Shown here one piece after another: positions 14,877 through 21,654 of a stretch of 21,654 bases of DNA. Positions within the stretch are counted from its first letter, which is position 1. The number at the start of each line of letters is the position of its first letter. This DNA is from an uncultured Bacilli bacterium (GTDB lineage Bacteria > Bacillota_I > Bacilli_A > RF39 > UBA660), in assembly GCA_944363755.1 (NCBI GenBank), contig CALVVC010000005.1, positions 1 to 21,654 on the forward strand. The letters are read 5' to 3'. Under the pieces are notes generated by a model that saw only the letters and a list, made by a program, of their open reading frames with translations, did no database searches and had not been told where the DNA came from. Both the position numbers and the translations under genes were made by a program.

Positions 14877-14904
14877 AAGTTTTTTCAAAATTCAAAAAAA
14901 ACTT
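14877..14904 (-). terminator. Probable terminator after ybeY-dgkA
   Basis: Arms 14877-14885 and 14896-14904 (9 bp, A/T-rich) with a 10-nt loop, followed by TTT on the minus strand, 23 nt past dgkA. The U-tract is short, so strength is uncertain. Confidence 0.5.
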
Positions 14905-14927
14905 CAATACTCTTAGATTTATAATTA

Positions 14928-15320
14928 TTAAAATAATTCCATAATCTTAGGAATAAAAATCATTAAAGCAATAACCGCACTAGTAATTGTCAATATAAAC
15001 TCTGCCGCACTCGCTGTATCTTTAGCAACTTTAGCAAGAGGATGAAACTCATTAGTAACAAGGTCAACTGTACTTTCTATCGCTGTATTAAGAAGTTCAA
15101 CTACTAAAGTTAATCCAATAATTGCAATTATAATTAACCACTGTATCATTGATGTTTCAAGTAGAAAACTAAGTACTAGCAAAATAACAGTACATACTAA
15201 ATGAATATACATACTCTGTTCATTTTTATATGCTACCTTTAATCCATTAAAAGAATTCTTAACACTTGCAAAAATTCTCTTAATACCAAAACTTTTATTC
15301 TTTCTATCTAATGATGCCAT
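14928..15320 (-). CDS. dgkA: Diacylglycerol/undecaprenol kinase (stand-alone)
   Basis: 130 aa integral membrane kinase with three predicted helices. Conserved features: NEQSMYIHL, VVELLNTAIESTVDLVT (catalytic Glu and metal-binding Glu/Asn), and AKVAKDTASAAEFIL. In Gram-positives this enzyme phosphorylates undecaprenol, refilling the lipid carrier pool used for cell wall precursors. It overlaps the end of ybeY by 17 nt, so the two are coupled, as in Bacillus (ybeY-dgkA). It resembles the C-terminal half of the PAP2-DgkA fusion at 8964-9914, so the genome has two DgkA domains within 6 kb. Confidence 0.92.
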   Translation of the reverse strand: MASLDRKNKSFGIKRIFASVKNSFNGLKVAYKNEQSMYIHLVCTVILLVLSFLLETSMIQWLIIIAIIGLTLVVELLNTAIESTVDLVTNEFHPLAKVAKDTASAAEFILTITSAVIALMIFIPKIMELF

Positions 15321-15762
15321 ATTCCATCAAAACCTCCTCTTGTTTTTTAAACATAACTTCTGCCTCTTCTTTAGTTTCATGATCATAACCTAACAAATGA
15401 TAAAGCCCATGAACTGCTAAAAAACATAGTTCCCGCTCCAAAGAATGCCCATACTCCTTCGCTTGTTCCTTTGCTTTATCCAAACTTATATAAATATCTC
15501 CTAATAATCTTATCTCATCAGGAATAACCATACTTTTATCATCTTCTAAAGCAAAACTAATAACATCAGTTACTCTATCAATACCCCTATATTCTTTATT
15601 TAATTTATGAATATAGGAGTTATCTACAATTATTATACTACAACTTGCCTTTTCTACTTTCTCAGTTTCTAAAGCCTTATTACTAACTTCTTTTATTATA
15701 TCTTCATATAAAAACTCTTCATCTGTCTCATTATAGATAGTAACATAATTCAAATTAAACAC
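15304..15762 (-). CDS. ybeY: Endoribonuclease YbeY
   Basis: 152 aa, the usual length. The zinc-binding motif HGLYHLLGYDH is complete (His118, His122, His128), preceded by TDVISF and LLGDIYIS, typical of the family. YbeY takes part in 16S rRNA 3'-end maturation and 70S quality control. Start assigned to GTG at 15762, close behind AAAGGA; TTG at 15753 gives a more family-like N-terminus (MNYVTIYNE) and is possible. An extended -10 element lies 20 nt upstream. Confidence 0.94.
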   Translation of the reverse strand: MFNLNYVTIYNETDEEFLYEDIIKEVSNKALETEKVEKASCSIIIVDNSYIHKLNKEYRGIDRVTDVISFALEDDKSMVIPDEIRLLGDIYISLDKAKEQAKEYGHSLERELCFLAVHGLYHLLGYDHETKEEAEVMFKKQEEVLMEYGIIR

Positions 15763-15782
15763 CAGTCCTTTCTAATGCATAA

Positions 15783-15791
15783 ATTATAACA
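15783..15791 (-). promoter_or_regulatory. Extended -10 element upstream of ybeY
   Basis: TGTTATAAT on the minus strand, a perfect TGnTATAAT. No convincing -35 at 17 nt (TTTAAA). It would give ybeY-dgkA its own start within the longer operon. Confidence 0.4.
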
Positions 15792-15806
15792 CAGAAAAAG
15801 AGAGTT

Positions 15807-16406
15807 TTAAAGTAATGTAATTAATCCTATTAAAAGAATAATAGACACTAAATTCAAAAACCACTCTCTTTGTAATACTCTAGGACACATCTCTCCTATT
15901 TTTAAAATACCAATATATAAATAATGTCCTAATACTCCTCCTACTATATTTAATAAAATATCATCTATATCAAAAACTCTACCTATCATTAATTGTGTAG
16001 ATTCAATAGTTAAAGAAGTCACTGCTGTCAATATAAATATTGGAAACAATTTTTTCTCACTTAAAAAGTAACTAGTAAAAAAACCATATGGTAAAAACAT
16101 AATAATATTACCTAAAACATTTTTTAAAAATAATCTACTCCCTAAATCATATCTAAACATCTCTCTAAAAGGAATTAAATTATTACTAGAAATATTATTA
16201 TTATCTTGAAAAGTAACTACCTGAAACAAACAAAGTATATAAATAATAAATGATAGAGCGATTAACTCTTTATAAAAACAAAACTCTTTTTTATTTTTAA
16301 CTATATCAGCAACTCTTAAAGTAATTGCAACTACTACTGATATTATTATCATAGGTAAACTAAATTCAAAAACATTACCAATAGTACGTCCTAAACTTGT
16401 AAACAT
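15807..16406 (-). CDS. VanZ-like family membrane protein
   Basis: 199 aa with five or so predicted membrane helices. VanZ family marks: NNLIPFREMF, NVLGNIIMFLPYGFF, ESTQLMIGRVFDIDDILLN followed by VGGVLGHYL. The founding member gives low-level teicoplanin resistance by an unknown mechanism; most relatives have no known role, so only an envelope function is inferred. The RBS AGAGGTG precedes the ATG. It occupies the place between yqfD and ybeY where Bacillus has phoH. Confidence 0.85.
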   Translation of the reverse strand: MFTSLGRTIGNVFEFSLPMIIISVVVAITLRVADIVKNKKEFCFYKELIALSFIIYILCLFQVVTFQDNNNISSNNLIPFREMFRYDLGSRLFLKNVLGNIIMFLPYGFFTSYFLSEKKLFPIFILTAVTSLTIESTQLMIGRVFDIDDILLNIVGGVLGHYLYIGILKIGEMCPRVLQREWFLNLVSIILLIGLITLL

Positions 16407-16416
16407 AGTATCACCT

Positions 16417-17595
16417 CTAGTTACTTTCTTCTTCTAATTTTTTATTTGCATCTTCTATATTAAAATCTTTTAAAGATTTATAACTAGTAATATCTTCTTC
16501 TACTTTAAAAAAGATTTCTATATCTATTCTATCAGTATTCATTTCTTTTTTCAAAACTTTTTCTGAAAGTATCTTAATATCATTACCTAATTTATTTTTT
16601 AACTTCTCTACTGCTAAAGGTTTTATATTATCTTTATAATCTTCCCTAAAATCTATATCAGTAGATTTAATCTCTTCTTTTTTTGTTAAATTAATACTAA
16701 TAGGTAACAAAGGATGTTTATAAAGAACTTTTTTTGTATCTCTTGAATGTTTATATTTATCAAATTCTGTAATAGCAATATCATTACTTAAAAAGCTAAT
16801 TTCAACTACATTTTTATTATTACCAGTTTTTATCTCTTCATGATAAGTAAAAGGTACTGACAGTGATACTTTATACCATACTTCAGCATATACAAAACCC
16901 TCTGCCCTAACTTTACTAACAATATTATCTTTATTTTTAATAAGACCACTTATTAAAGTATCTCCCTTCTTAACATAAGCATTTTTCTTAGTAATAACTT
17001 CCCCACTCTCTGCTACAATTCTTGTAACAAGTCCTGTTTTCTTAGCAATAATATCTTGTGGTTCTTTTTCTTTTTTTATATCCTCCTTAACTCTTCTAAT
17101 AAGTTTAACCTCATAACTAACACCAACTTCTTCTATTTCTATCCACTCTAATATATCTTTTTCTTTTTTTAGTATCGCTTCTTCTATTTTTTCTTTTTCT
17201 TTATAACTTATTTTAAAACTATATTTTCTAAGACCTAAATCTTCTAAATCATTTAGTATTCTATCTCTTAATTCACTATCAGTATCAATAACTTTAATTG
17301 AAAAGACCATATTAGTAAGAAGATTAAAAAAAACAAACCCAAGTAAAGCTATTGTTATAAAAATCTTTCTAGTCTTAATAAAATGAACTATATTAAGAAA
17401 TCCCTTTCTTTTAAGTATCTCTATTTTATAAGTAGTATTAATTTTTAAAATATTATTATAATCTTCTTCTAATACTTCTATTATAATAAAATCTCTTCCT
17501 CTTTTAAGTACTTTAAAATTAATACTGAATCTAACTAATAACATTAAAAAGGTATCTATTCTCTTACCAGTTATTTTAAGTATATAACTACTCAT
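16417..17595 (-). CDS. yqfD: Sporulation-family membrane protein YqfD
   Basis: 392 aa, the family's usual length. A short N-terminal soluble part (MSSYILKITGKRID), one membrane segment at about residues 77-95 (IFITIALLGFVFFNLLTNMV), then a large extracytoplasmic domain with EWIEIEEVGVSYEVKLIRR and AKKTGLVTRIVAESGEV typical of YqfD. In Bacillus yqfC-yqfD are sigma-E-controlled sporulation genes acting in the mother cell. Their presence suggests a spore-forming ancestry or ability, but no other sporulation genes are in the window. It overlaps yqfC by 8 nt. Confidence 0.9.
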   Translation of the reverse strand: MSSYILKITGKRIDTFLMLLVRFSINFKVLKRGRDFIIIEVLEEDYNNILKINTTYKIEILKRKGFLNIVHFIKTRKIFITIALLGFVFFNLLTNMVFSIKVIDTDSELRDRILNDLEDLGLRKYSFKISYKEKEKIEEAILKKEKDILEWIEIEEVGVSYEVKLIRRVKEDIKKEKEPQDIIAKKTGLVTRIVAESGEVITKKNAYVKKGDTLISGLIKNKDNIVSKVRAEGFVYAEVWYKVSLSVPFTYHEEIKTGNNKNVVEISFLSNDIAITEFDKYKHSRDTKKVLYKHPLLPISINLTKKEEIKSTDIDFREDYKDNIKPLAVEKLKNKLGNDIKILSEKVLKKEMNTDRIDIEIFFKVEEDITSYKSLKDFNIEDANKKLEEESN

Positions 17596-17830
17596 ATTTA
17601 ATCTCCATATTATAAAGTCTTCCTGATATTAATAACTCTCTATCAGCTAATTTATTTAAAGAAAAATCTCTTCCTTCCAATATTATCTTACAAGATTCAA
17701 CTTGTATAATTATTTTATTACAACTAAGCGTTAATATTTTTAGATAATTAGTAATATGAATAAATTTCCCATAAATATCAATATGAAAATCTATAGGATC
17801 TAAAAAGTTTCTTAAATAATTATAAGCCAT
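17588..17830 (-). CDS. yqfC: YabP/YqfC family sporulation protein
   Basis: 80 aa beta-rich protein. FIHITNYLKIL, NKIIIQVESCKIILEGRDFS and ELLISGRLYNMEIKY match the YabP/YqfC pattern (I-x-G-xxLxI...EG). The RBS AGGTG lies 7 nt before the ATG. It precedes yqfD with a short overlap, exactly the Bacillus order. The molecular role is not known; YabP relatives take part in spore coat or cortex formation. Confidence 0.85.
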   Translation of the reverse strand: MAYNYLRNFLDPIDFHIDIYGKFIHITNYLKILTLSCNKIIIQVESCKIILEGRDFSLNKLADRELLISGRLYNMEIKYE

Positions 17831-17884
17831 AAAACTTCACCTATAAAATTTTATGTTTTATCTAAGAAAAAAAGAAAAGAAAGA

Positions 17885-18088
17885 TTAATCTCTTTCTCTT
17901 CTTCTCTTACGTTCATTCTTACGAGCATTCTTAATGGCTTCTTTCTTAGCCTTTCTTCTTCTTACTCCTGGTTTATCATAAGCATCATGCTTCTTTGCTT
18001 CAGAAGGGACACCACTACGAGCTAATTTTTGTTTATATCTTTTAATCGCTCCATCAAGATTACCGTTTTTTACAGTTACCTGTGCCAT
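17885..18088 (-). CDS. rpsU: 30S ribosomal protein S21
   Basis: 67 aa after choosing the ATG at 18088, which has GGAGGG 9 nt upstream; an in-frame GTG farther up includes the RBS. The S21 pattern is clear: AQVTVKNGNLDGAIKRYKQK, LARSGVPSEAKKHDAYDKPG and an Arg/Lys-rich C-terminal helix. S21 sits near the mRNA exit platform and affects anti-Shine-Dalgarno accessibility. It starts the rpsU-yqfC-yqfD order known in Firmicutes. Confidence 0.96.
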   Translation of the reverse strand: MAQVTVKNGNLDGAIKRYKQKLARSGVPSEAKKHDAYDKPGVRRRKAKKEAIKNARKNERKRRRERD

Positions 18089-18124
18089 TACTATTATCCC
18101 TCCCTTCACGTTTTACTACAACTG

Positions 18125-18154
18125 ATTATAACACTAAGAACATTTAAAGTACAA
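18125..18154 (-). promoter_or_regulatory. rpsU: Promoter of rpsU
   Basis: TTGTAC (18154-18149), 18-nt spacer, then TATAAT (18130-18125) with an extended TGT in front. It separates rpsU from the bacteriocin locus. Confidence 0.7.
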
Positions 18155-18171
18155 CATTTTTTTGACATTTT

Positions 18172-18291
18172 TTACATTTTTTGTAACATTTCTCCTAAAA
18201 ATAGACCAAAATTATAAAAAGTAAGCACTAATATAACATTAAGTAAGCTAAAACCCACTAATTTAGTAAATCTCTTTAATCTAAGGGACAT
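18172..18291 (-). CDS. Small cationic single-helix membrane protein, candidate bacteriocin immunity
   Basis: 39 aa, not a known family. The first ten residues are basic (MSLRLKRFTK), followed by about 23 hydrophobic residues (VGFSLLNVILVLTFYNFGLF) and a short tail. The ATG at 18291 overlaps the end of the second bacteriocin peptide by 16 nt. A purine-rich GGTGAGG lies immediately before it. Small membrane proteins next to bacteriocin genes are often immunity proteins. The frame is open by chance with low but not negligible probability in such AT-rich DNA. Confidence 0.45.
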   Translation of the reverse strand: MSLRLKRFTKLVGFSLLNVILVLTFYNFGLFLGEMLQKM

Positions 18292-18446
18292 ACCTCACCA
18301 CTTCCTATTCTTCTAAGAGAACTTCCAAGTTTTCTACCTGCTAATATTAATATTTCAATTAAGTCTCCTACATATTTAATAGCAGTTGATGTTAAAGAAA
18401 ATCCCCCTTTAATATTTTTTAATTCATAAATACTTAAATCTCTCAT
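18276..18446 (-). CDS. Bacteriocin precursor peptide 2 with double-glycine leader
   Basis: 56 aa. Leader MRDLSIYELKNIKGG (15 aa) ends in the Gly-Gly site cut by C39 exporters. The mature 41-residue peptide begins FSLTSTAIKY, has a GxxxG (GRKLG) and a basic stretch (KLGSSLRRIG), and ends GEVCPLD with a single Cys. The ATG at 18446 is preceded by a perfect AGGAGGTGAT, most of which lies inside the end of peptide 1. It is likely the partner of peptide 1 in a two-peptide (class IIb-like) bacteriocin. I do not recognise the mature sequence. Confidence 0.82.
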   Translation of the reverse strand: MRDLSIYELKNIKGGFSLTSTAIKYVGDLIEILILAGRKLGSSLRRIGSGEVCPLD

Positions 18447-18447
18447 T

Positions 18448-18603
18448 CTAATCACCTCCTCCACATGGTTCTGGATTAGTAAAGCCACTAATTACTCCTA
18501 CAACGAATGCAATAAGAATAGATACTCCAATACCAACAACTGTACCTGATATAGCCGCTCCACCTTTAATATTCTTCATTTCATTTTTTGTTAATTCTTT
18601 CAT
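18448..18603 (-). CDS. Bacteriocin precursor peptide 1 with double-glycine leader
   Basis: 51 aa. Leader MKELTKNEMKNIKGG (15 aa) is clearly related to that of peptide 2. The mature 36-residue peptide begins AAISGTVVGIGVS, is strongly hydrophobic, contains GxxxG motifs (GTVVG, GVISG), and ends PEPCGGGD with a single Cys. The RBS GGAGG lies 5 nt before the ATG, and the start overlaps the accessory gene stop (ATGA). A one-base gap separates its TAG from the ATG of peptide 2. The GxxxG motifs and pairing fit two-peptide bacteriocins. Confidence 0.85.
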   Translation of the reverse strand: MKELTKNEMKNIKGGAAISGTVVGIGVSILIAFVVGVISGFTNPEPCGGGD

Positions 18604-18980
18604 TTTACCCTCCAACTATCAATTATCAAACTAAATATATTAACCCGTTTATTAGGTAAAAGTATCATCATATCATCATTAATTAATTTAAAAGACTTTT
18701 CTAATTCTAAACTCAAGATAACCCCTTCTTCGAAATTATCTTTACTATTTATTTTATAATTATATTTTAAATTATCATAATAGAAGAAGTTATTATCTAT
18801 AAACAATTCTAAATCTAAAGTAGTATAAACACTAATAACATTATCATCTATATTTAAGATACTAACAGAATTATAAGTCCACAGTTTAATTGATATTAAT
18901 AGATAAAAGAACACTATAGTTAAAATAAAGGTAATAATTATAGATACTAAAAGTAGTCCTTTCTTCTTATAATTCTTCAT
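18600..18980 (-). CDS. Membrane-anchored bacteriocin accessory protein, unknown family
   Basis: 126 aa. A Lys-rich start (MKNYKKKG), one membrane segment at about residues 9-31, then a polar domain probably outside the cell, rich in Asn, Asp and aromatic residues (FIDNNFFYYDNLKYNYKI). It sits between the exporter and the peptide genes, overlapping both (14 nt with the exporter, 4 nt with peptide 1). In comparable loci this place is taken by an HlyD-like export accessory or an immunity protein. It is shorter than HlyD-type accessories and I see no coiled coil, so either role is possible. Confidence 0.6.
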   Translation of the reverse strand: MKNYKKKGLLLVSIIITFILTIVFFYLLISIKLWTYNSVSILNIDDNVISVYTTLDLELFIDNNFFYYDNLKYNYKINSKDNFEEGVILSLELEKSFKLINDDMMILLPNKRVNIFSLIIDSWRVK

Positions 18981-21060
18981 GACATTTACCTTTCTTTAAA
19001 TAAAATACTCTATTAAACAAGTCTTTATTATTAAGTCGATGAGAAATATAAATAATTATCTTATCTTGATAATAATTTATAATATTTTTTAATATCTCTC
19101 GTTCTAAAGCAACATCTACATTACTAAGACATTCATCTAATATATAAATATAACTAGGTTTAAACAAAGCTTGAGCAAGATTAATTCTTGACCTTTCTCC
19201 CATACTAATATTTTCCCCATCTTCTAAAAGAATAGTATCAAGACTATAATTCTTATCTTTAAATAACTTCTTTACTCCTGTAATAGATAAAAGTGTATTC
19301 TGATTAAAATAAGGCTTTCTAGATAAATAAATATTATCTTTAATATTAGTATTACTAAACATCTCTTTATTAGAAACATAAGTAACAATATCTCTAAGAT
19401 CAGCAAGATTATAATGAGTTAAGTCAATATTACCAAGTTTAATATGTCCAAATGATAATGGTAAAAATCTCCCTAATAATTTAACAAGAGTACTTTTTCC
19501 ACTACCAGAATCTCCATAAATAAATACTTTATCACCTGATTTAATTTTCATATTAATATTATCAAGTACAAGATTATCTCTATATTTAAAGTATAAATTA
19601 GATATAGTTATATCCATATTTTTAGAAAGATAATTAGAATTAGGAAAAGGTAACAACAATTCCTTCTCATAATTAAAGATATCATCTAATCTCATTTTTA
19701 TTTTTCTAGCATTTTGATATTTAAATATTATTAAAATTAAGTTTTCTACATTCTTCAAACCCATAAAGATAAAACTCTCTAATAATAAAAATGTCGCTAA
19801 ACTTATTTGTATTGTAGTTATTAAAAGAACTCCTCCAACACCTAAAACTAATAAATAGATAATACCTTCTAATAGACTTAAAACATTTCTTATAAACTCA
19901 CTATATCTACTAACTCTATAACTTTCATCTTCCAAATTATCTGTTACTTTTCTAGTTTTCTTAAACATTACCTCTTCTAAATGTAGACCCTTAATCTTAT
20001 CATTATTAATAACTACTTGTTGTAATCTATTATTATAAGTATCTCTAACTTTATAATATTTAGATAATAAATTAATACTTAATTTCTTCTGAGAATAGAT
20101 AAATATAAATAAGATTATACTACTAATTATAAGGATTAATGCTAAAGAACTTGATAAGTTTAAAAAGAATAAATAGATAAATGTCAAGATAATAATACTA
20201 TTAATAAATGTTAGTACTCCACTTAATAAAGAATCTGCAAAAGTATCAATATCATTAAACAAAGATATAATAATCCCCCTTTCCTTAGTTTGATAATATA
20301 AATTAGGAAGTGATAATAACTGTTTAATTAAATTAAGTTTTAATTGATAACTAAATCTCTTTGTAAGTTTCATTGTAATAAGTTGTATAAAATAGGAATA
20401 AATTGTCTTTAATACTAAAAGATAAAAAAAGATAAACAGTAAAACTACCAAATTATAAATAGATTGAACTGTCAAAGCATTATTAATAATTATCTTTAAA
20501 GAAAATAAATTCAAAAGTTCAAGACTAATACTAATTATTATAGAGATTACCATTAAAATAAGAATATTTTTATTATTAGTTATTAATTTAAGTATCTCAT
20601 TTTTAATAGTTTTAATCTTTACGAATCTCTTAATATTAGCAGTCTTCTCAATAAAAAGATAATTCCCTGTCGCTATTTTATTAAACTCTTCTATTGAAAG
20701 AGACTTAATAAGATTACTAGGGTCTTTAATAATAACTTTCTTATTAGTAATATTAGTAATCACTACATAATGATAAAGATTTTTCTTATCATCTATTTTT
20801 ATATGAGCAATTACAGGTAGTGATATTTTAGGTATATCACTAACATTACCACTCTTACCATAAGCATTAAAGCCAAGGGACAGAAGAACTTCTCTAAGCC
20901 CATACATTGTTGTACCATCATAAATAGTCTCACTAACTCTTTCTAAGTAATCTCTTGAAACATTACAACTATAATATTTTGATATCATAAAAAGGCAAGA
21001 AATCCCACAGTCATAAGTTGATTCCTGCGAAACCAATTTTAATCTTTTGATTATTAACAC
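18967..21060 (-). CDS. C39-peptidase ABC exporter for double-glycine bacteriocins
   Basis: 697 aa, the full PCAT layout. C39 peptidase (1-140): Gln12, Cys18 in STYDCGISCL, His97 in YHYVVI, Asp113 in KDPSN. Membrane domain (about 160-455): six hydrophobic segments. ATPase: Walker A GDSGSGKST (516-524), Walker B YIYILDE (Asp642, Glu643), His674 in YISHR. The signature loop is ISMGE rather than LSGGQ and the Q-loop reads YVSN, so two ATPase motifs are degenerate. It cleaves the GG leader and exports the peptide. The GTG at 21060 is the end of the RBS AGGAGGTG, so translation probably starts at ATA (21054) or ATC (21051), or inefficiently at TTG (21036). Confidence 0.9.
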   Translation of the reverse strand: MLIIKRLKLVSQESTYDCGISCLFMISKYYSCNVSRDYLERVSETIYDGTTMYGLREVLLSLGFNAYGKSGNVSDIPKISLPVIAHIKIDDKKNLYHYVVITNITNKKVIIKDPSNLIKSLSIEEFNKIATGNYLFIEKTANIKRFVKIKTIKNEILKLITNNKNILILMVISIIISISLELLNLFSLKIIINNALTVQSIYNLVVLLFIFFYLLVLKTIYSYFIQLITMKLTKRFSYQLKLNLIKQLLSLPNLYYQTKERGIIISLFNDIDTFADSLLSGVLTFINSIIILTFIYLFFLNLSSSLALILIISSIILFIFIYSQKKLSINLLSKYYKVRDTYNNRLQQVVINNDKIKGLHLEEVMFKKTRKVTDNLEDESYRVSRYSEFIRNVLSLLEGIIYLLVLGVGGVLLITTIQISLATFLLLESFIFMGLKNVENLILIIFKYQNARKIKMRLDDIFNYEKELLLPFPNSNYLSKNMDITISNLYFKYRDNLVLDNINMKIKSGDKVFIYGDSGSGKSTLVKLLGRFLPLSFGHIKLGNIDLTHYNLADLRDIVTYVSNKEMFSNTNIKDNIYLSRKPYFNQNTLLSITGVKKLFKDKNYSLDTILLEDGENISMGERSRINLAQALFKPSYIYILDECLSNVDVALEREILKNIINYYQDKIIIYISHRLNNKDLFNRVFYLKKGKCHEEL

Positions 21061-21117
21061 CTCCTATTATAATAATTAACAATATCTTTTTTTTTGCTCC
21101 AAAAATTTTTTGTTTAT

Positions 21118-21155
21118 CAGTTATTTTGACAAAACTCTTAATATTTAAATGACTG
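21118..21155. promoter_or_regulatory. Inverted repeat in the divergent regulator/exporter intergenic region
   Basis: CAGTTATTT (21118-21126) and AAATGACTG (21147-21155) form 9-nt arms with one mismatch, flanking a TTGACA at 21126-21131. It could be an operator for the double-HTH regulator that controls both directions. No good -10 is found at 17 nt. Confidence 0.3.
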
Positions 21156-21182
21156 TAATAAAATATGGTTAAGGTGGTAAAG

Positions 21183-21641
21183 ATGCAGTTGGGGAAAATT
21201 AGAGATTTAAGAGAAGATCATGATTTAAAACAAATAGACGTTGCTAAAATTCTTGGTGTCAAAAGAACAACCTATGCTATGTGGGAATTAGGTGATGTTA
21301 ACTTTCCAATAGAAAAGTTAGTAGAACTTGCTAGATATTTTCATACTAACGTAGAATATTTACTTAACTTAACTCCTGATAAAAGAGAAATTATTTATGA
21401 GAAAGATATAAGTGTAGAATTTATTGGAAATCAACTTAAAAGATATCGCCTAAAATTAAAGAAAACACAAAGAGAATTTGCCAAAGTTTTAAACATTAGA
21501 CAATCTAGTTATTCTTACTATGAAGATGGTAAAACAAGAATACCAACTAACAAACTTGTTATACTAGCAATTACATATCACATTCCTATAAATTATATTT
21601 GTGGTGGTAAAAGGAAAGAAAATATTAGTATCACACTATAA
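21183..21641 (+). CDS. Double helix-turn-helix (XRE/Cro-cI) transcriptional regulator
   Basis: 152 aa with two complete HTH_3 domains and little else. Domain 1: GKIRDLREDHDLKQIDVAKI then RTTYAMWELGD. Domain 2: LKRYRLKLKKTQREFAKVLN then QSSYSYYEDGKTRIP. Each is followed by a helix of the type FPIEKLVELARYFHTNVEYL. The ATG at 21183 has AAGGTGG 5 nt upstream; the earlier in-frame ATG at 21165 has none. It is divergent from the bacteriocin operon and may regulate it; this is inference from position. Confidence 0.85.
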   Translation: MQLGKIRDLREDHDLKQIDVAKILGVKRTTYAMWELGDVNFPIEKLVELARYFHTNVEYLLNLTPDKREIIYEKDISVEFIGNQLKRYRLKLKKTQREFAKVLNIRQSSYSYYEDGKTRIPTNKLVILAITYHIPINYICGGKRKENISITL

Positions 21642-21654
21642 AATTTTAAAAAAG

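Noticed and set aside
18029..18217. Plus-strand 62-codon ORF
   Set aside because: It overlaps rpsU and its promoter on the other strand, has no RBS and no recognisable protein features.

Overview
The window is about 21.7 kb of very AT-rich DNA from a low-GC Gram-positive bacterium. It looks like an uncultured gut Bacilli or Mollicutes-relative lineage (RF39/Erysipelotrichales-like), though this placement is an inference. Reasons: the Firmicutes gene order rpsU-yqfC-yqfD-ybeY-dgkA-era-yqzL-recO-glyQS, strong AGGAGG ribosome binding sites, and sporulation-family proteins YqfC and YqfD. Trp is encoded by TGG and TGA serves as a stop (yqzL, the bacteriocin accessory gene), so the Mycoplasma code is not used. 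Almost everything is on the minus strand; only a regulator at the right edge and one candidate small RNA are on the plus strand.

Layout, left to right. (1) 1-1056: N-terminal part of a secreted TasA/camelysin-like surface protein, running off the left edge. (2) 1091-4680: a translation operon transcribed leftward from a near-consensus promoter: leader with attenuator, infC, rpmI, rplT, rpsB, tsf, strong terminator. S2 and L20 both carry an extra C-terminal Lys/Glu-rich linker plus a SAP/Rho_N-like domain, and the two tail-coding segments are about 85% identical in DNA. (3) 4740-4885: a candidate structured plus-strand RNA with four hairpins. (4) 4888-6270: a type III toxin-antitoxin (ToxIN/AbiQ-like) locus: promoter, three 34-35 nt antitoxin RNA repeats, terminator, a toxN gene disabled by an internal deletion and frame change, then a DUF3800 gene. 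(5) 6251-11689: GATase, glycyl-tRNA synthetase, LOG-like protein, a PAP2-DgkA fusion, recO, yqzL (small) and era. (6) 11735-14780: accessory insertion between era and dgkA: KilA-N protein, HAD phosphatase, RhuM protein and a broken second rhuM. The KilA-N and rhuM coding regions contain striking internal palindromes. (7) 14877-18154: dgkA, ybeY, VanZ-like, yqfD, yqfC, rpsU. (8) 18172-21641: a bacteriocin locus: C39-peptidase ABC exporter, membrane accessory protein, two double-glycine-leader peptides, a candidate 39-aa immunity ORF, and a divergent double-HTH regulator.

How they work together: the core genes serve ribosome assembly and translation (IF3, L35, L20, S2, EF-Ts, S21, GlyRS, Era, YbeY), recombination (RecO) and undecaprenyl-phosphate lipid recycling (DgkA and the PAP2-DgkA fusion). 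Accessory modules of conflict or mobile character are inserted between them. The least ordinary items are the decayed toxN with an apparently intact antitoxin RNA, the shared domain on two ribosomal proteins, the palindromes inside the phage-type genes, and the unassigned small RNA.
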